Of a stretch of 16,229 nt of DNA, positions 7,538 through 14,640 are shown piece after piece. The position numbers were made by a program, and so were the translations under genes. The notes beneath the pieces are model-generated. The model was given only the letters and a program-made list of their open reading frames with translations. It was not told where the DNA came from and did no database searches. This stretch comes from Legionellales bacterium UBA2469. Its GTDB lineage: Bacteria > Pseudomonadota > Gammaproteobacteria > Legionellales > Legionellaceae. Each line of letters opens with the position of its first letter. Positions within the stretch are counted from its first letter, which is position 1. The DNA is taken from positions 1 through 16,229 of the forward strand of contig DDPL01000055.1 in NCBI GenBank assembly GCA_002342175.1, written 5' to 3'.

Positions 7538-8220
7538 ACTTAGAACTTTTACTTCTTTCAGATCATACTCATTTAAGTCAGGATTTTCTGGATGAATTAA
7601 AAGCCCATGATTTAAAAGTTGAAATGCATCATATAGATATGCTGCATCATGAACCGCAACGGGCTGAACCTTTTGCTATGGTTTTATTTGACATGCACCA
7701 CGATATGCATAAGGTTTTGGAAACCATCGCAAAAATTCGGGGATTTGGCCATGTGGGCATTATTGTCATCACCTATTCTAATCATGAAAAAGATTGTCTT
7801 GATGCATTTTCAGCGGGGACCGATGATTATATTCAAAAACCCTTATGCCTTGCAGAATGTGTTGCCCGAATTAAAGCCGTTCTTCGTCGCTATCATACCA
7901 CGCCCTTGGATGATGCGATATTAACCCATGGGCCATTGTATTTAAATTGTCTAACACGCCAAGTCCTTTTGAAAAATGAACATCTGACGCTCACCAATAG
8001 TGAATTTAACCTTTTAGAATTATTTTTACGCTATCCAAACCGGGTTTTATCAAAAGAACAGTTGACAGAATATAGTTTAGGGCGAAAATATACAGCTTAT
8101 GATCGAAGTATTGACGTCCACGTGAGCAATTTACGCCATAAATTAAGTGAAGATCACCATGATGAATCATGGATCCAAACCATCCGTGGATATGGTTACG
8201 CATTTGTTGCTAAAGGTTAA
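7534..8220 (+). CDS. OmpR/CpxR-type response regulator with altered acidic pocket
   Basis: A 228-residue two-domain regulator. The receiver domain (1-118) keeps the probable phosphoacceptor Asp53 (MVLFD), Thr80 (IVIT) and Lys102 (DYIQKP). The acidic pair that normally binds magnesium is reduced to Ser9-Asp10 in LLLLSDH, and the usual MP-x-x-G after the phosphoacceptor is replaced by MHHDMHK. The C-terminal winged helix (about 128-228) is well preserved: LTLTNSEFNLLELFL, VLSKEQL, YDRSIDVHVSNLRHKL and IRGYGYAF. It most resembles CpxR (TAYDRSIDVHVSNLR). It starts by an ATGA overlap with corC and runs to two bases before serS. No histidine kinase lies in the window, so its partner and regulon are unknown. 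Confidence 0.85.
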   Translation: MNLELLLLSDHTHLSQDFLDELKAHDLKVEMHHIDMLHHEPQRAEPFAMVLFDMHHDMHKVLETIAKIRGFGHVGIIVITYSNHEKDCLDAFSAGTDDYIQKPLCLAECVARIKAVLRRYHTTPLDDAILTHGPLYLNCLTRQVLLKNEHLTLTNSEFNLLELFLRYPNRVLSKEQLTEYSLGRKYTAYDRSIDVHVSNLRHKLSEDHHDESWIQTIRGYGYAFVAKG

Positions 8221-8222
8221 TT

Positions 8223-9500
8223 ATGCTAGATATTAAATTCATTATTGAAAATCAAAAAGAAATTCAAGATATTATTCAAAAACGCGGCGTCAAAGCAGAG
8301 TTGCCCCGTTTAGTTGAACTTTACCATGAACGTAAAACGCTAAAAACACATATTGAAGAAAAACGCGCTGAAGCCAATCAAGTTGCAAAACAAATTCCAA
8401 GCGTTCCTGCTTCTGAAAAACCACAGATGATTGCCAAGGGAAAAGAACTTAACCAATATATCTCTAGTTTAGAGCCCCAACTTCGAGAATTGGAGGATGC
8501 ATTCCATCAAGCGTGGCTCACCATCCCCAATTTATTATCTGAAGATACCCCCGATGGTGCTTCGGATGCAGATAACATTCCATTCAAACATGTCGGAACA
8601 CCGACAAAATTTGATTTTACTGCTAAAGATCATTTAGAGCTTGCAGCGCTTCATGACTGGATAGATTTTGACAGTGGCGCAAAAGTTACCGGATCTAAGT
8701 TTTACTTCTTAAAAAATGAAGCGGTTTTGATGGAATATGCACTAACTTTATTTGCGATGCAAGTTGCTCGTGAGTTTGGTTATACGCCACTGGCAACCCC
8801 AGACATGGCGAAACGTTCTGTTTTAGTCGGTACTGGGTTTAATCCTCGTGGAGATGAAGCAAATATCTATAATATTGAAGATATGGATTTAAGCCTTATT
8901 GCCACTGCTGAAATCACCGTGGGTGGTATGCATGCTGATACCATCTTAGATGATCATCAATTACCACTAAAATATGTTGCTCACTCTCATTGTTTCCGAA
9001 GAGAGGCAGGCGCATCCGGTCGTGAGAGCAAAGGTTTGTATCGCGTACATCAATTTTCTAAAATTGAATTATTTCAAATTACAACACCAGCCCAAAGCCA
9101 AGAGGCCTTGGAGAATATCTTAAAATTAGAAGAAGCAATTTATACTCGATTAGGACTTCCCTATCGTGTCGTTAAAATTTGCGCTGGTGATTTAGGCGCT
9201 GCAGCTTATAAAAAATATGATATAGAAGTATGGATGCCAGGTCGAGAAAGTGATGATAAATATGGTGAAGTCACCTCCTCCTCAAACTGTACTGACTTCC
9301 AAGCAAGACGCTTAAACATTCGTTACCGTGACGCCAATAACCAAAAGTATTTTCCGCATACATTAAATGGAACTGCCATTGCGATTAGCCGTACGTTGTT
9401 AGCCCTCATGGAAAATTATCAACAAGCAGATGGTTCCATCAAGGTACCTGACGCACTTGTTCAATTTATTGGTCAAGAGATTTTTAAACCCAAGAAATAA
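8223..9500 (+). CDS. serS: Seryl-tRNA synthetase
   Basis: A 425-residue class II synthetase that charges tRNA-Ser and provides seryl-tRNA for selenocysteine in organisms that have it. The N-terminal antiparallel coiled-coil arm spans about residues 30-100 (YHERKTLKTHIEEKRAEANQ onward). Motif 2 is CFRREAGASGRESKGLYRVHQF with FSKIELF. Motif 3 is HTLNGTAIAISRTLLALMENY near the C-terminus. Length matches the family. AAAGG five bases before the ATG lies in the 3' end of the response-regulator gene, so the two are probably coupled. The stop codon overlaps the start of the following membrane-protein gene by one base. Confidence 0.96.
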   Translation: MLDIKFIIENQKEIQDIIQKRGVKAELPRLVELYHERKTLKTHIEEKRAEANQVAKQIPSVPASEKPQMIAKGKELNQYISSLEPQLRELEDAFHQAWLTIPNLLSEDTPDGASDADNIPFKHVGTPTKFDFTAKDHLELAALHDWIDFDSGAKVTGSKFYFLKNEAVLMEYALTLFAMQVAREFGYTPLATPDMAKRSVLVGTGFNPRGDEANIYNIEDMDLSLIATAEITVGGMHADTILDDHQLPLKYVAHSHCFRREAGASGRESKGLYRVHQFSKIELFQITTPAQSQEALENILKLEEAIYTRLGLPYRVVKICAGDLGAAAYKKYDIEVWMPGRESDDKYGEVTSSSNCTDFQARRLNIRYRDANNQKYFPHTLNGTAIAISRTLLALMENYQQADGSIKVPDALVQFIGQEIFKPKK

Positions 9501-10144
9501 TGCTAGAAAATCACCTTAAATCTGGGGCCTCCGATTTTTTGGATGTCCCGGAAATGATTCAAAATCTTGACTACATCGCAGGCAGTTTGTTCACCTGTAG
9601 TTTTTTTATCAGCAAAATTCGTGATTTACCCCTAGGACCTGCTTCCATGATTCTATCGGGGGTCACCCTCTATTTATATGGAATGGCATATACCATTCAG
9701 TTATTGACTTCATCTTATTATCACGATATTGAACCTTCAGAATCTTGGGAGTTGTCGTATCGAGAATACTACATGGCCGTCTGTTTAATTGGTGCGGCGG
9801 GATGTTCGTTAAGTTTATGTTTCCCGGCGTTTTGGTTTCCCCTGATGTGGATTGGAACGCTCAACACCATATTGTGGTATGTTGGTGAAATCCATCGCTT
9901 AGAAGCACAAACCGCTTATCCAAAAATGGCTTCTACTCCAGAACTATATATGAACTACGTGATGTGTATTGCAATATCTTCAGTTATTTCAAGTACTGCA
10001 CTGACTATCGCATTTTTATTTCCGGCGCACTTTATGTTGATTTACATGCTGGGTGTTCTTGGGAACTATATCGCTTCAAGTGCAGCTATCTACAACCTTG
10101 CGCAAAGTGCTAAAAAAAACTCTTCAGCCAATTCTCTAATCTGA
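9500..10144 (+). CDS. Unknown integral membrane protein, about six transmembrane segments
   Basis: I do not recognise this 214-residue protein. It has a hydrophilic start and then about six hydrophobic segments, at residues ~25-40, 47-70, 90-110, 111-129, 151-174 and 176-202. A polar acidic loop (74-88, YYHDIEPSESWELS) and a second loop (130-150, EIHRLEAQTAYPKMASTPEL) separate the halves. No transporter, channel or enzyme motif is evident. The start codon shares its A with the serS stop (TAATG), so translation should be coupled to serS. The 3' end overlaps the convergent RraA-like gene by nine bases. A serS link in function is not implied; the association may just be operon extension. Confidence 0.6.
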   Translation: MLENHLKSGASDFLDVPEMIQNLDYIAGSLFTCSFFISKIRDLPLGPASMILSGVTLYLYGMAYTIQLLTSSYYHDIEPSESWELSYREYYMAVCLIGAAGCSLSLCFPAFWFPLMWIGTLNTILWYVGEIHRLEAQTAYPKMASTPELYMNYVMCIAISSVISSTALTIAFLFPAHFMLIYMLGVLGNYIASSAAIYNLAQSAKKNSSANSLI

Positions 10145-10762
10145 AAAATTTTTCTTCATGCCGAAAATTTCGACCGTCGGCACCCCCTCTTTGATTCTCT
10201 TCATCGCATCGTTTTCAAAGGCCTCAACCGCTTTAACATGCTCAATCACATCAACAACGATGAACTGCGGAAGCACCAAAATACCGGTCACATCAGCACA
10301 TACAATATCCCCAGGATGGATGGTAACCCCACCACATGTTATGACTTGATTGATTTCCCCTTCAAAAACCCGTTGATTGGTTCTAGGATTTGCACCCCGG
10401 GCAAAAACTGGAAATTTGAGGGCTAAAATTTCATCGACATCTCGACAGCTGCCATCAATAATCATCCCTTGGATGCCTTTTTGAACGCACATGTTTGACA
10501 TTAAGCCACCAACGTGCCCCGAGCCTAAATGCCCACCCACATCAATCATCATCACCACACCTGGTGGTGCAAGATGCAATGCTTCATGAATATAGGCGTT
10601 ACTGCCACCTTGCGTTCTGACCGTAAAAGCTGGTGCGGTAATTTTAAAATCAGGGTGTATAGGACGAATCTGAATATCTAAAATTTGAGGGCTACATTGC
10701 ATACGGGCCAAGGCATCACAAATAGTTCCAGTTGCAACATGGCGAAGATATTGTATGTCCAT
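10136..10762 (-). CDS. RraA-like / HMG-aldolase family protein
   Basis: About 208 residues of the RraA/demethylmenaquinone methyltransferase-like fold. Members include 4-hydroxy-4-methyl-2-oxoglutarate aldolases and the RNase E inhibitor RraA. The signature lies in MMIDVGGHLGSGHVGGLM followed by GMIIDGSCRDVDEI, with Arg107-Asp108 counted from the ATG. The residue 21 positions before that Arg is Gly, where aldolases of this family, as I recall them, carry an acidic residue. Aldolase activity is therefore uncertain. The total length fits RraA-like aldolases better than the ~160-residue E. coli RraA. I chose ATG 10762 over an in-frame TTG at 10777: a promoter 10792-10820 would put the transcript start near 10785, and GGA lies at a suitable distance before the ATG. 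Its substrate is unknown. Confidence 0.75.
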   Translation of the reverse strand: MDIQYLRHVATGTICDALARMQCSPQILDIQIRPIHPDFKITAPAFTVRTQGGSNAYIHEALHLAPPGVVMMIDVGGHLGSGHVGGLMSNMCVQKGIQGMIIDGSCRDVDEILALKFPVFARGANPRTNQRVFEGEINQVITCGGVTIHPGDIVCADVTGILVLPQFIVVDVIEHVKAVEAFENDAMKRIKEGVPTVEIFGMKKNFSD

Positions 10763-10791
10763 TGCATCATCCGACAATCTTTAATGTAATC

Positions 10792-10820
10792 AGCATAGAA
10801 TTAAAATTGCGGGCAATCAA
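10792..10820 (-). promoter_or_regulatory. Probable sigma70 promoter of the RraA-like gene
   Basis: On the minus strand TTGATT (10820-10815), a 17-base spacer and TATGCT (10797-10792) precede the gene. Transcription should start near 10785, about 23 bases before the ATG at 10762. This argues against the earlier TTG start. Confidence 0.5.
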
Positions 10821-10840
10821 GCCAGATGAATAACTTTTTC

Positions 10841-10869
10841 TTGTCAAATTGCCAAGATTTTTATATTCT
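10841..10869 (+). promoter_or_regulatory. Probable sigma70 promoter of the PNP-deoC-ubiA operon
   Basis: TTGTCA (10841-10846), 17 bases and TATTCT (10864-10869) form a good promoter, with a start near 10876. It stands back-to-back with the promoter of the RraA-like gene; the two -35 elements are about 20 bases apart. The short distance to ATG 10887 (about 11 bases) favours translation from ATG 10899. Confidence 0.55.
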
Positions 10870-10898
10870 TTGAAGCTTGATTTTTTATGGAACATATT

Positions 10899-11729
10899 AT
10901 GTCACCAAGTTTGCCCCCCCAAGAAATCGCAGCACAGATTCTACAACATTATCCGGCACCCTTTACACCGAAAGTTGGTATCGTTTTAGGCTCAGGCTTA
11001 GGACCATTTAGTGACTTGTTGGAAAATAAGGTTAGTATTCCTTACGAAAAAATTCCTGATTTTCCAAAACCGACCGTCAAAGGTCATCATGGTGAACTGG
11101 TCATGGGATATTGTGAAGGTGTTCCTGTGGTGTGTTTAAAGGGCCGTGTTCATTTATATGAAGGCATTAGTCCTCAATACATAAAAACGTACATACGTAC
11201 CTTAAAATGCTTAGGTTGTGAATATTTTATTGCCACCAATGCATCTGGTTCATTAAATGAAGATATGGCCCCTGGTGAAATCATGATGATTACCGATCAC
11301 ATCAATTTTATGCCAATTAACCCATTGGTTGGGCTAAATGACGAAGAATTTGGTCCTCGCTTTCTTCCTGTTGATAAAGCCTACCATCCGGAAGTCCAAG
11401 AATTGTTAATCCATGCTGCAGAAGCGACACAAATTCGCTTGCATCAAGGTGTGTATTTTGCCGTTCAAGGACCTCAATATGAAACAGCTGCTGAAATTCG
11501 GGCATTTAAAATATTAGGTGCCGATGCCGTTGGTATGTCAACAGTGCCTGAAGTTCTGGTTGCTCTTCATGCCGGCATGAAAGTTGGCGCTTTAGCAACC
11601 ATCACTAATTTTGCCACCGGTTTAAGCAAAGTGAGCCACGACCATAATGAAGTTGTTGCTGTTGCAGAACGAGCAAGCGTAAAATTACAAAAGATTGTTC
11701 AACAATTTTTGAAAAAATTACCGAAATGA
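10899..11729 (+). CDS. punA: Purine nucleoside phosphorylase, trimeric class (PunA/XapA type)
   Basis: A 276-residue enzyme that splits purine (deoxy)ribonucleosides with phosphate into base and (deoxy)ribose-1-phosphate. Counted from this ATG, the phosphate loop is GSGLG at 31-35, KGRVHLYEG lies at 81-89, NASGSL at 114-119 and GPQYETAAEIR at 191-201 holds the base-binding Glu195. TNFATG at 236-241 holds Asn237. Glu plus Asn at these sites is typical of enzymes for 6-oxopurines (inosine, guanosine) and separates it from MTA phosphorylase. An upstream ATG at 10887 is possible, but the promoter placement and the GGA six bases before 10899 favour this start. Seven C in a row at 10914-10920 encode the Leu-Pro-Pro segment. 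Its stop overlaps the deoC start (ATGA), and both serve nucleoside breakdown. Confidence 0.92.
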   Translation: MSPSLPPQEIAAQILQHYPAPFTPKVGIVLGSGLGPFSDLLENKVSIPYEKIPDFPKPTVKGHHGELVMGYCEGVPVVCLKGRVHLYEGISPQYIKTYIRTLKCLGCEYFIATNASGSLNEDMAPGEIMMITDHINFMPINPLVGLNDEEFGPRFLPVDKAYHPEVQELLIHAAEATQIRLHQGVYFAVQGPQYETAAEIRAFKILGADAVGMSTVPEVLVALHAGMKVGALATITNFATGLSKVSHDHNEVVAVAERASVKLQKIVQQFLKKLPK

Positions 11730-12424
11730 TCATTCAGCCATATACTTTCCAAGAAATCATGCGTTGGGCGGACTTAACCTGTCTAAAAGACAGTGTTATC
11801 CCCCAGGATATTGAGGACTTGGTTGAAAAAGGCATTGAGCACCAAGTGGCTGCATTATGCGTTTGGCCTGCTCAATTAAGTTGGATTCCCAAATCGTGCA
11901 ATATACAAAAAGCGACAGTGGCGAATTTCCCTAATGGCAATCAAGCGACCAAGGATGTGATGCAGCAAATTGATGAGATCTTACTCCAATATCCACAGAC
12001 TGAAATTGATGCAGTATTTCCATATCAAGTCTATTTAAATGGTATGGAAAAAAAAGCACGTTCTTTTATTCCAGAAATTGCCGAACACTGTCTCAATCAT
12101 GGTGTCAAATTAAAGCTGATTCTTGAAACTGGTGCTTTAAATACCTCACAAATTGAGAACCTTGCATTAGAAGCCATTGATTGTGGTGTAGGAATGTTAA
12201 AAACCTCTACCGGTAAAATTTATGAAGGAGCCACCATCACTGCTGTTGAAGCACTTTGTAAGGCATTAAAAAAACGTAAAAGCGCTTGTGGCATTAAAAT
12301 TTCAGGTGGTGTGCGAACCAAAACACAAGCTGAGTCTTTTATACAGTGTGTCATGACAAATTTAGACAAAACCCCTGATCCGTCATGGTTTCGGATTGGA
12401 TGTAGTCAGCTAAATAATGAGTAA
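11726..12424 (+). CDS. deoC: Deoxyribose-phosphate aldolase
   Basis: A 232-residue class I aldolase of the DeoC family, cleaving 2-deoxyribose-5-phosphate to glyceraldehyde-3-phosphate and acetaldehyde. The Schiff-base lysine is Lys159 in MLKTSTGK, the second active-site lysine is Lys191 in GIKISGGVRT, and Asp95 lies in EIDAVFPY, all as in the E. coli enzyme. The C-terminus ends RIGCSQL instead of the usual RFGASSL. It starts by a 4-base overlap with the phosphorylase gene. PNP produces deoxyribose-1-phosphate, so a phosphopentomutase (deoB) is needed to connect the two, and none lies here. The 3' end overlaps ubiA by eight bases. Confidence 0.92.
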   Translation: MIIQPYTFQEIMRWADLTCLKDSVIPQDIEDLVEKGIEHQVAALCVWPAQLSWIPKSCNIQKATVANFPNGNQATKDVMQQIDEILLQYPQTEIDAVFPYQVYLNGMEKKARSFIPEIAEHCLNHGVKLKLILETGALNTSQIENLALEAIDCGVGMLKTSTGKIYEGATITAVEALCKALKKRKSACGIKISGGVRTKTQAESFIQCVMTNLDKTPDPSWFRIGCSQLNNE

Positions 12425-13271
12425 GATACGTTTAAACGCAATATTAAGTCTCATGCGGCTTAATAAACCGGTTGGTATTTATTTGCTATGGTTTCCAACT
12501 GCATGGGCACTATGGCTTTCTAAAGCGCCTTTAAATTTGTATGTTTGGTTTGCGCTGGGTACCCTTATCATGCGCAGTGCAGGATGTATTATCAATGATA
12601 TCGCCGATAGACGCATCGATGGTTTTGTCAAACGCACCCAACACCGCCCACTTGCAAGTCAGCACATTAATTTATGGCAAGCATGGTGCTTGTTTATTGG
12701 GCTTCTGATTATGGCCTTATTCATACTCATTCAATTACCCAAAAATTGTTTTTATGGCGCCCTTCCTGCAGCGGGACTCACGCTATTATATCCGTTTTGT
12801 AAACGATTTTTTGTAACGCCACAGCTTATATTAAGTCTTGCATTTGCGAGTAGCATCCCAATGGTCTTTCTCACCACGCAACAATCATGGACGTTATCTT
12901 GGTCTTTACTGATAATATTAACCCTTTCTTGGGTCGTCGCTTACGATACTGAATATGCCCTTGCTGATCTTGAAGACGACATTAAAATTGGCATCCAATC
13001 CAGTGCGCGTTTTTTTGGTCAATACGTTGTTATTATCACCATGTTATTGTTAGGTGTGAGTCACATGAGTTGGTTAGGTATAGCTATTCTGCAAGGTTTA
13101 GGAAAAACCTATTTTATCGGTTGGGGGATAGCCACCATTTTTCTCGTCTATCAATTTCTGCTTTTACAAAAAAAACAACCCTTCAAAGCATTTCTAAACA
13201 ATACCTACTATGGCTTATGGATGTGGGGTTTGTTATGGGTAACTATTCCAGTATCTCAGCTAACTCAGTGA
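12417..13271 (+). CDS. ubiA: 4-hydroxybenzoate polyprenyltransferase
   Basis: A 284-residue membrane prenyltransferase that attaches the polyprenyl tail to 4-hydroxybenzoate, the second step of ubiquinone synthesis. About eight hydrophobic segments are visible. The first aspartate-rich motif is NDIADRRID at 60-68. The second is YDTEYALADLEDD at 176-188, where Leu185 stands in place of the Arg seen in E. coli (VDRDDD). MRLNKPVGIYLLWFPTAW near the N-terminus is highly typical. It overlaps deoC by eight bases and so is probably the last gene of the nucleoside-salvage operon, an unusual setting. Its 3' end overlaps the convergent HAD gene by 29 bases. ubiC, normally its partner, is 0.9 kb away on the other strand. 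Confidence 0.94.
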   Translation: MSKIRLNAILSLMRLNKPVGIYLLWFPTAWALWLSKAPLNLYVWFALGTLIMRSAGCIINDIADRRIDGFVKRTQHRPLASQHINLWQAWCLFIGLLIMALFILIQLPKNCFYGALPAAGLTLLYPFCKRFFVTPQLILSLAFASSIPMVFLTTQQSWTLSWSLLIILTLSWVVAYDTEYALADLEDDIKIGIQSSARFFGQYVVIITMLLLGVSHMSWLGIAILQGLGKTYFIGWGIATIFLVYQFLLLQKKQPFKAFLNNTYYGLWMWGLLWVTIPVSQLTQ

Positions 13272-14028
13272 TACTTGTTACAGAAAAATCAAAATTATTT
13301 TTTTTCGCATGTTGCTTTTTTGCCATAACACCAAATTCATGAGGCCGGAAAATATAGGCTGTTTTAAACCCACATTGTTGCGCTGCTTTTAAGTCATATG
13401 GATGCGAAGCGACAAGCAAAATTTCAGAAGGTTTTAAATTCAATATTTTTGCCGCATTCTGATAGACATGTAAGTTTGGCTTATAGTATCCAAGCATTTC
13501 ACCAGACAGAATCACATCCCAATGCAATTTGGCATGTTTTGATAAATCAATCAGCAATTGAACATTCCCATTTGACAAAGTACCAACAATATAATGATGT
13601 TTTAGCTTATCAATGCCCTCTACCGCATCTGGCCAAGGTCTCAAACGGTGCCAAATCATCAACATATGATTTCGTTGCGCTATAGAAAATTGATTCAAAA
13701 TACTATATTTTTCTAAGGTTTTATCAAGTGCTTTCTGGTTCAAAACATCTAAGGTTTCAAAAGGTATTAACCCCTTGTTAATCAGATTCATATTTATTGA
13801 ATAAGCTGCGACCCAATCTTTTACAATGGCCTCACTATTGACATTGGTGATTTTATTAAACTTTAGTTGTTGTCCAATCTCATCAACCAATGTGCCATGC
13901 CAATCGACGACCGTACCAAAAACATCAAATAAAACCGCTCGAATTTGGGTTTGTTCGAATGACAGTCCCATGTTTGGCCAACATATACAAACACACACCA
14001 AAATTAATATTCTTATTTTGTTATTCAT
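13243..14028 (-). CDS. Exported HAD hydrolase, haloacid dehalogenase type II group
   Basis: About 261 residues. Counted from the ATG at 14037, the HAD core has the nucleophile Asp38 in LFDVFGTVVDW, motif II Ser155-Asn156 in GTLSNGN, Lys186 in YYKPNLHVY and motif IV in LLVASHPYDLKAA. This pattern belongs to the L-2-haloacid dehalogenase-like (type II) branch, many of whose members are phosphatases or have unknown substrates. The unusual part is the N-terminus: MNNKIRILILVCVCICWPNMGLSF is a plausible signal peptide, whereas this group is normally cytosolic. I prefer ATG 14028, which gives a basic n-region; ATG 14037 adds three residues, and neither has a clear ribosome site. The last 29 bases overlap the convergent ubiA. 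Confidence 0.75.
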   Translation of the reverse strand: MNNKIRILILVCVCICWPNMGLSFEQTQIRAVLFDVFGTVVDWHGTLVDEIGQQLKFNKITNVNSEAIVKDWVAAYSINMNLINKGLIPFETLDVLNQKALDKTLEKYSILNQFSIAQRNHMLMIWHRLRPWPDAVEGIDKLKHHYIVGTLSNGNVQLLIDLSKHAKLHWDVILSGEMLGYYKPNLHVYQNAAKILNLKPSEILLVASHPYDLKAAQQCGFKTAYIFRPHEFGVMAKKQHAKKNNFDFSVTSITELAEILE

Positions 14029-14172
14029 AAAAAACATTATGTTATGGTTTAGGTATGGAGTGTTTTTGATTAAAGAGTTTATCTATATAATCACATAAAC
14101 TTTTTCTTGTTGTAAAGAACTAAAAAAGATTATCGATAAATCTAACTTATATAAATATAATCCATCAATATT

Positions 14173-14640
14173 TTACAGCGCAAAATATTCCTGAATTGTC
14201 AGCGGTAAGTTAATATCTAATACCCATGTTGAATGTCGAACAAACCCACCTTGTTGATGAGGGATGAGTTCTCTAACCCAATCCGGAAATTTATTCATGT
14301 ATGTCAAATGAATTGTTGAACGGTAGACATTATTACTGGTAAATAAAAAATCACCTAAGGGACGATTTCCATTCCAATCAAAATATTTTTTTAATTGGAC
14401 GTATGTGTATGAAGGAATAAGCGTTCTTGCACACCATTGTATGCGTCCGTTTGCACAAATTTGGATATCTCGATAGCGTGTTCCGTCCCCATCCTTCAAA
14501 ACACGCAAACACTCTACGGTCACATCATTTGCTCGCTGTCTTAAATATTCCGTAATCGACTGAGTATGAGTTAATAATCCTAAACCATCTCGCGTAGACA
14601 TGGCACAACCCATCAAATCATTATCCTTCCACATGTCCAT
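14173..14640 (-). CDS. ubiC: Chorismate lyase (chorismate-pyruvate lyase)
   Basis: A 155-residue protein that aligns with E. coli UbiC (165 residues) along most of its length. UbiC removes pyruvate from chorismate to give 4-hydroxybenzoate, the first committed step of ubiquinone synthesis. The best matches are TRYRDIQICANG (E. coli SRYWLREILLCADG), ARTLIPSYT (GRTVVPVST), NRPLGDFLFTSNN (KTPLGRYLFTSST) and the C-terminal LPLTIQEYFAL. The active-site Arg76 and Glu155 of E. coli correspond to Arg72 and Glu151. The N-terminal ~25 residues are poorly conserved. An in-frame stop precedes the ATG at 14640, so the start cannot be much earlier. The gene overlaps the upstream pseudopilin gene by 20 bases. 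UbiA, its pathway successor, is on the opposite strand beyond the HAD gene. Confidence 0.85.
   Translation of the reverse strand: MDMWKDNDLMGCAMSTRDGLGLLTHTQSITEYLRQRANDVTVECLRVLKDGDGTRYRDIQICANGRIQWCARTLIPSYTYVQLKKYFDWNGNRPLGDFLFTSNNVYRSTIHLTYMNKFPDWVRELIPHQQGGFVRHSTWVLDINLPLTIQEYFAL

Noticed and set aside
13070..13342. Open plus-strand frame across the ubiA/HAD junction
   Set aside because: It is a shadow of ubiA in another frame, with no ribosome site or recognisable domain.
14122..14143. Possible minus-strand terminator after ubiC (AGATT/AATCT stem followed by T-run)
   Set aside because: Only five pairs with a single G-C pair; too weak to call a terminator.
14173..14640. Initially considered a second pilin-like or novel soluble partner of the pseudopilin
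   Set aside because: The central and C-terminal segments match chorismate lyase (RTLIP, PLGDFLFTS, C-terminal Glu) much better, and there is no hydrophobic N-terminus.
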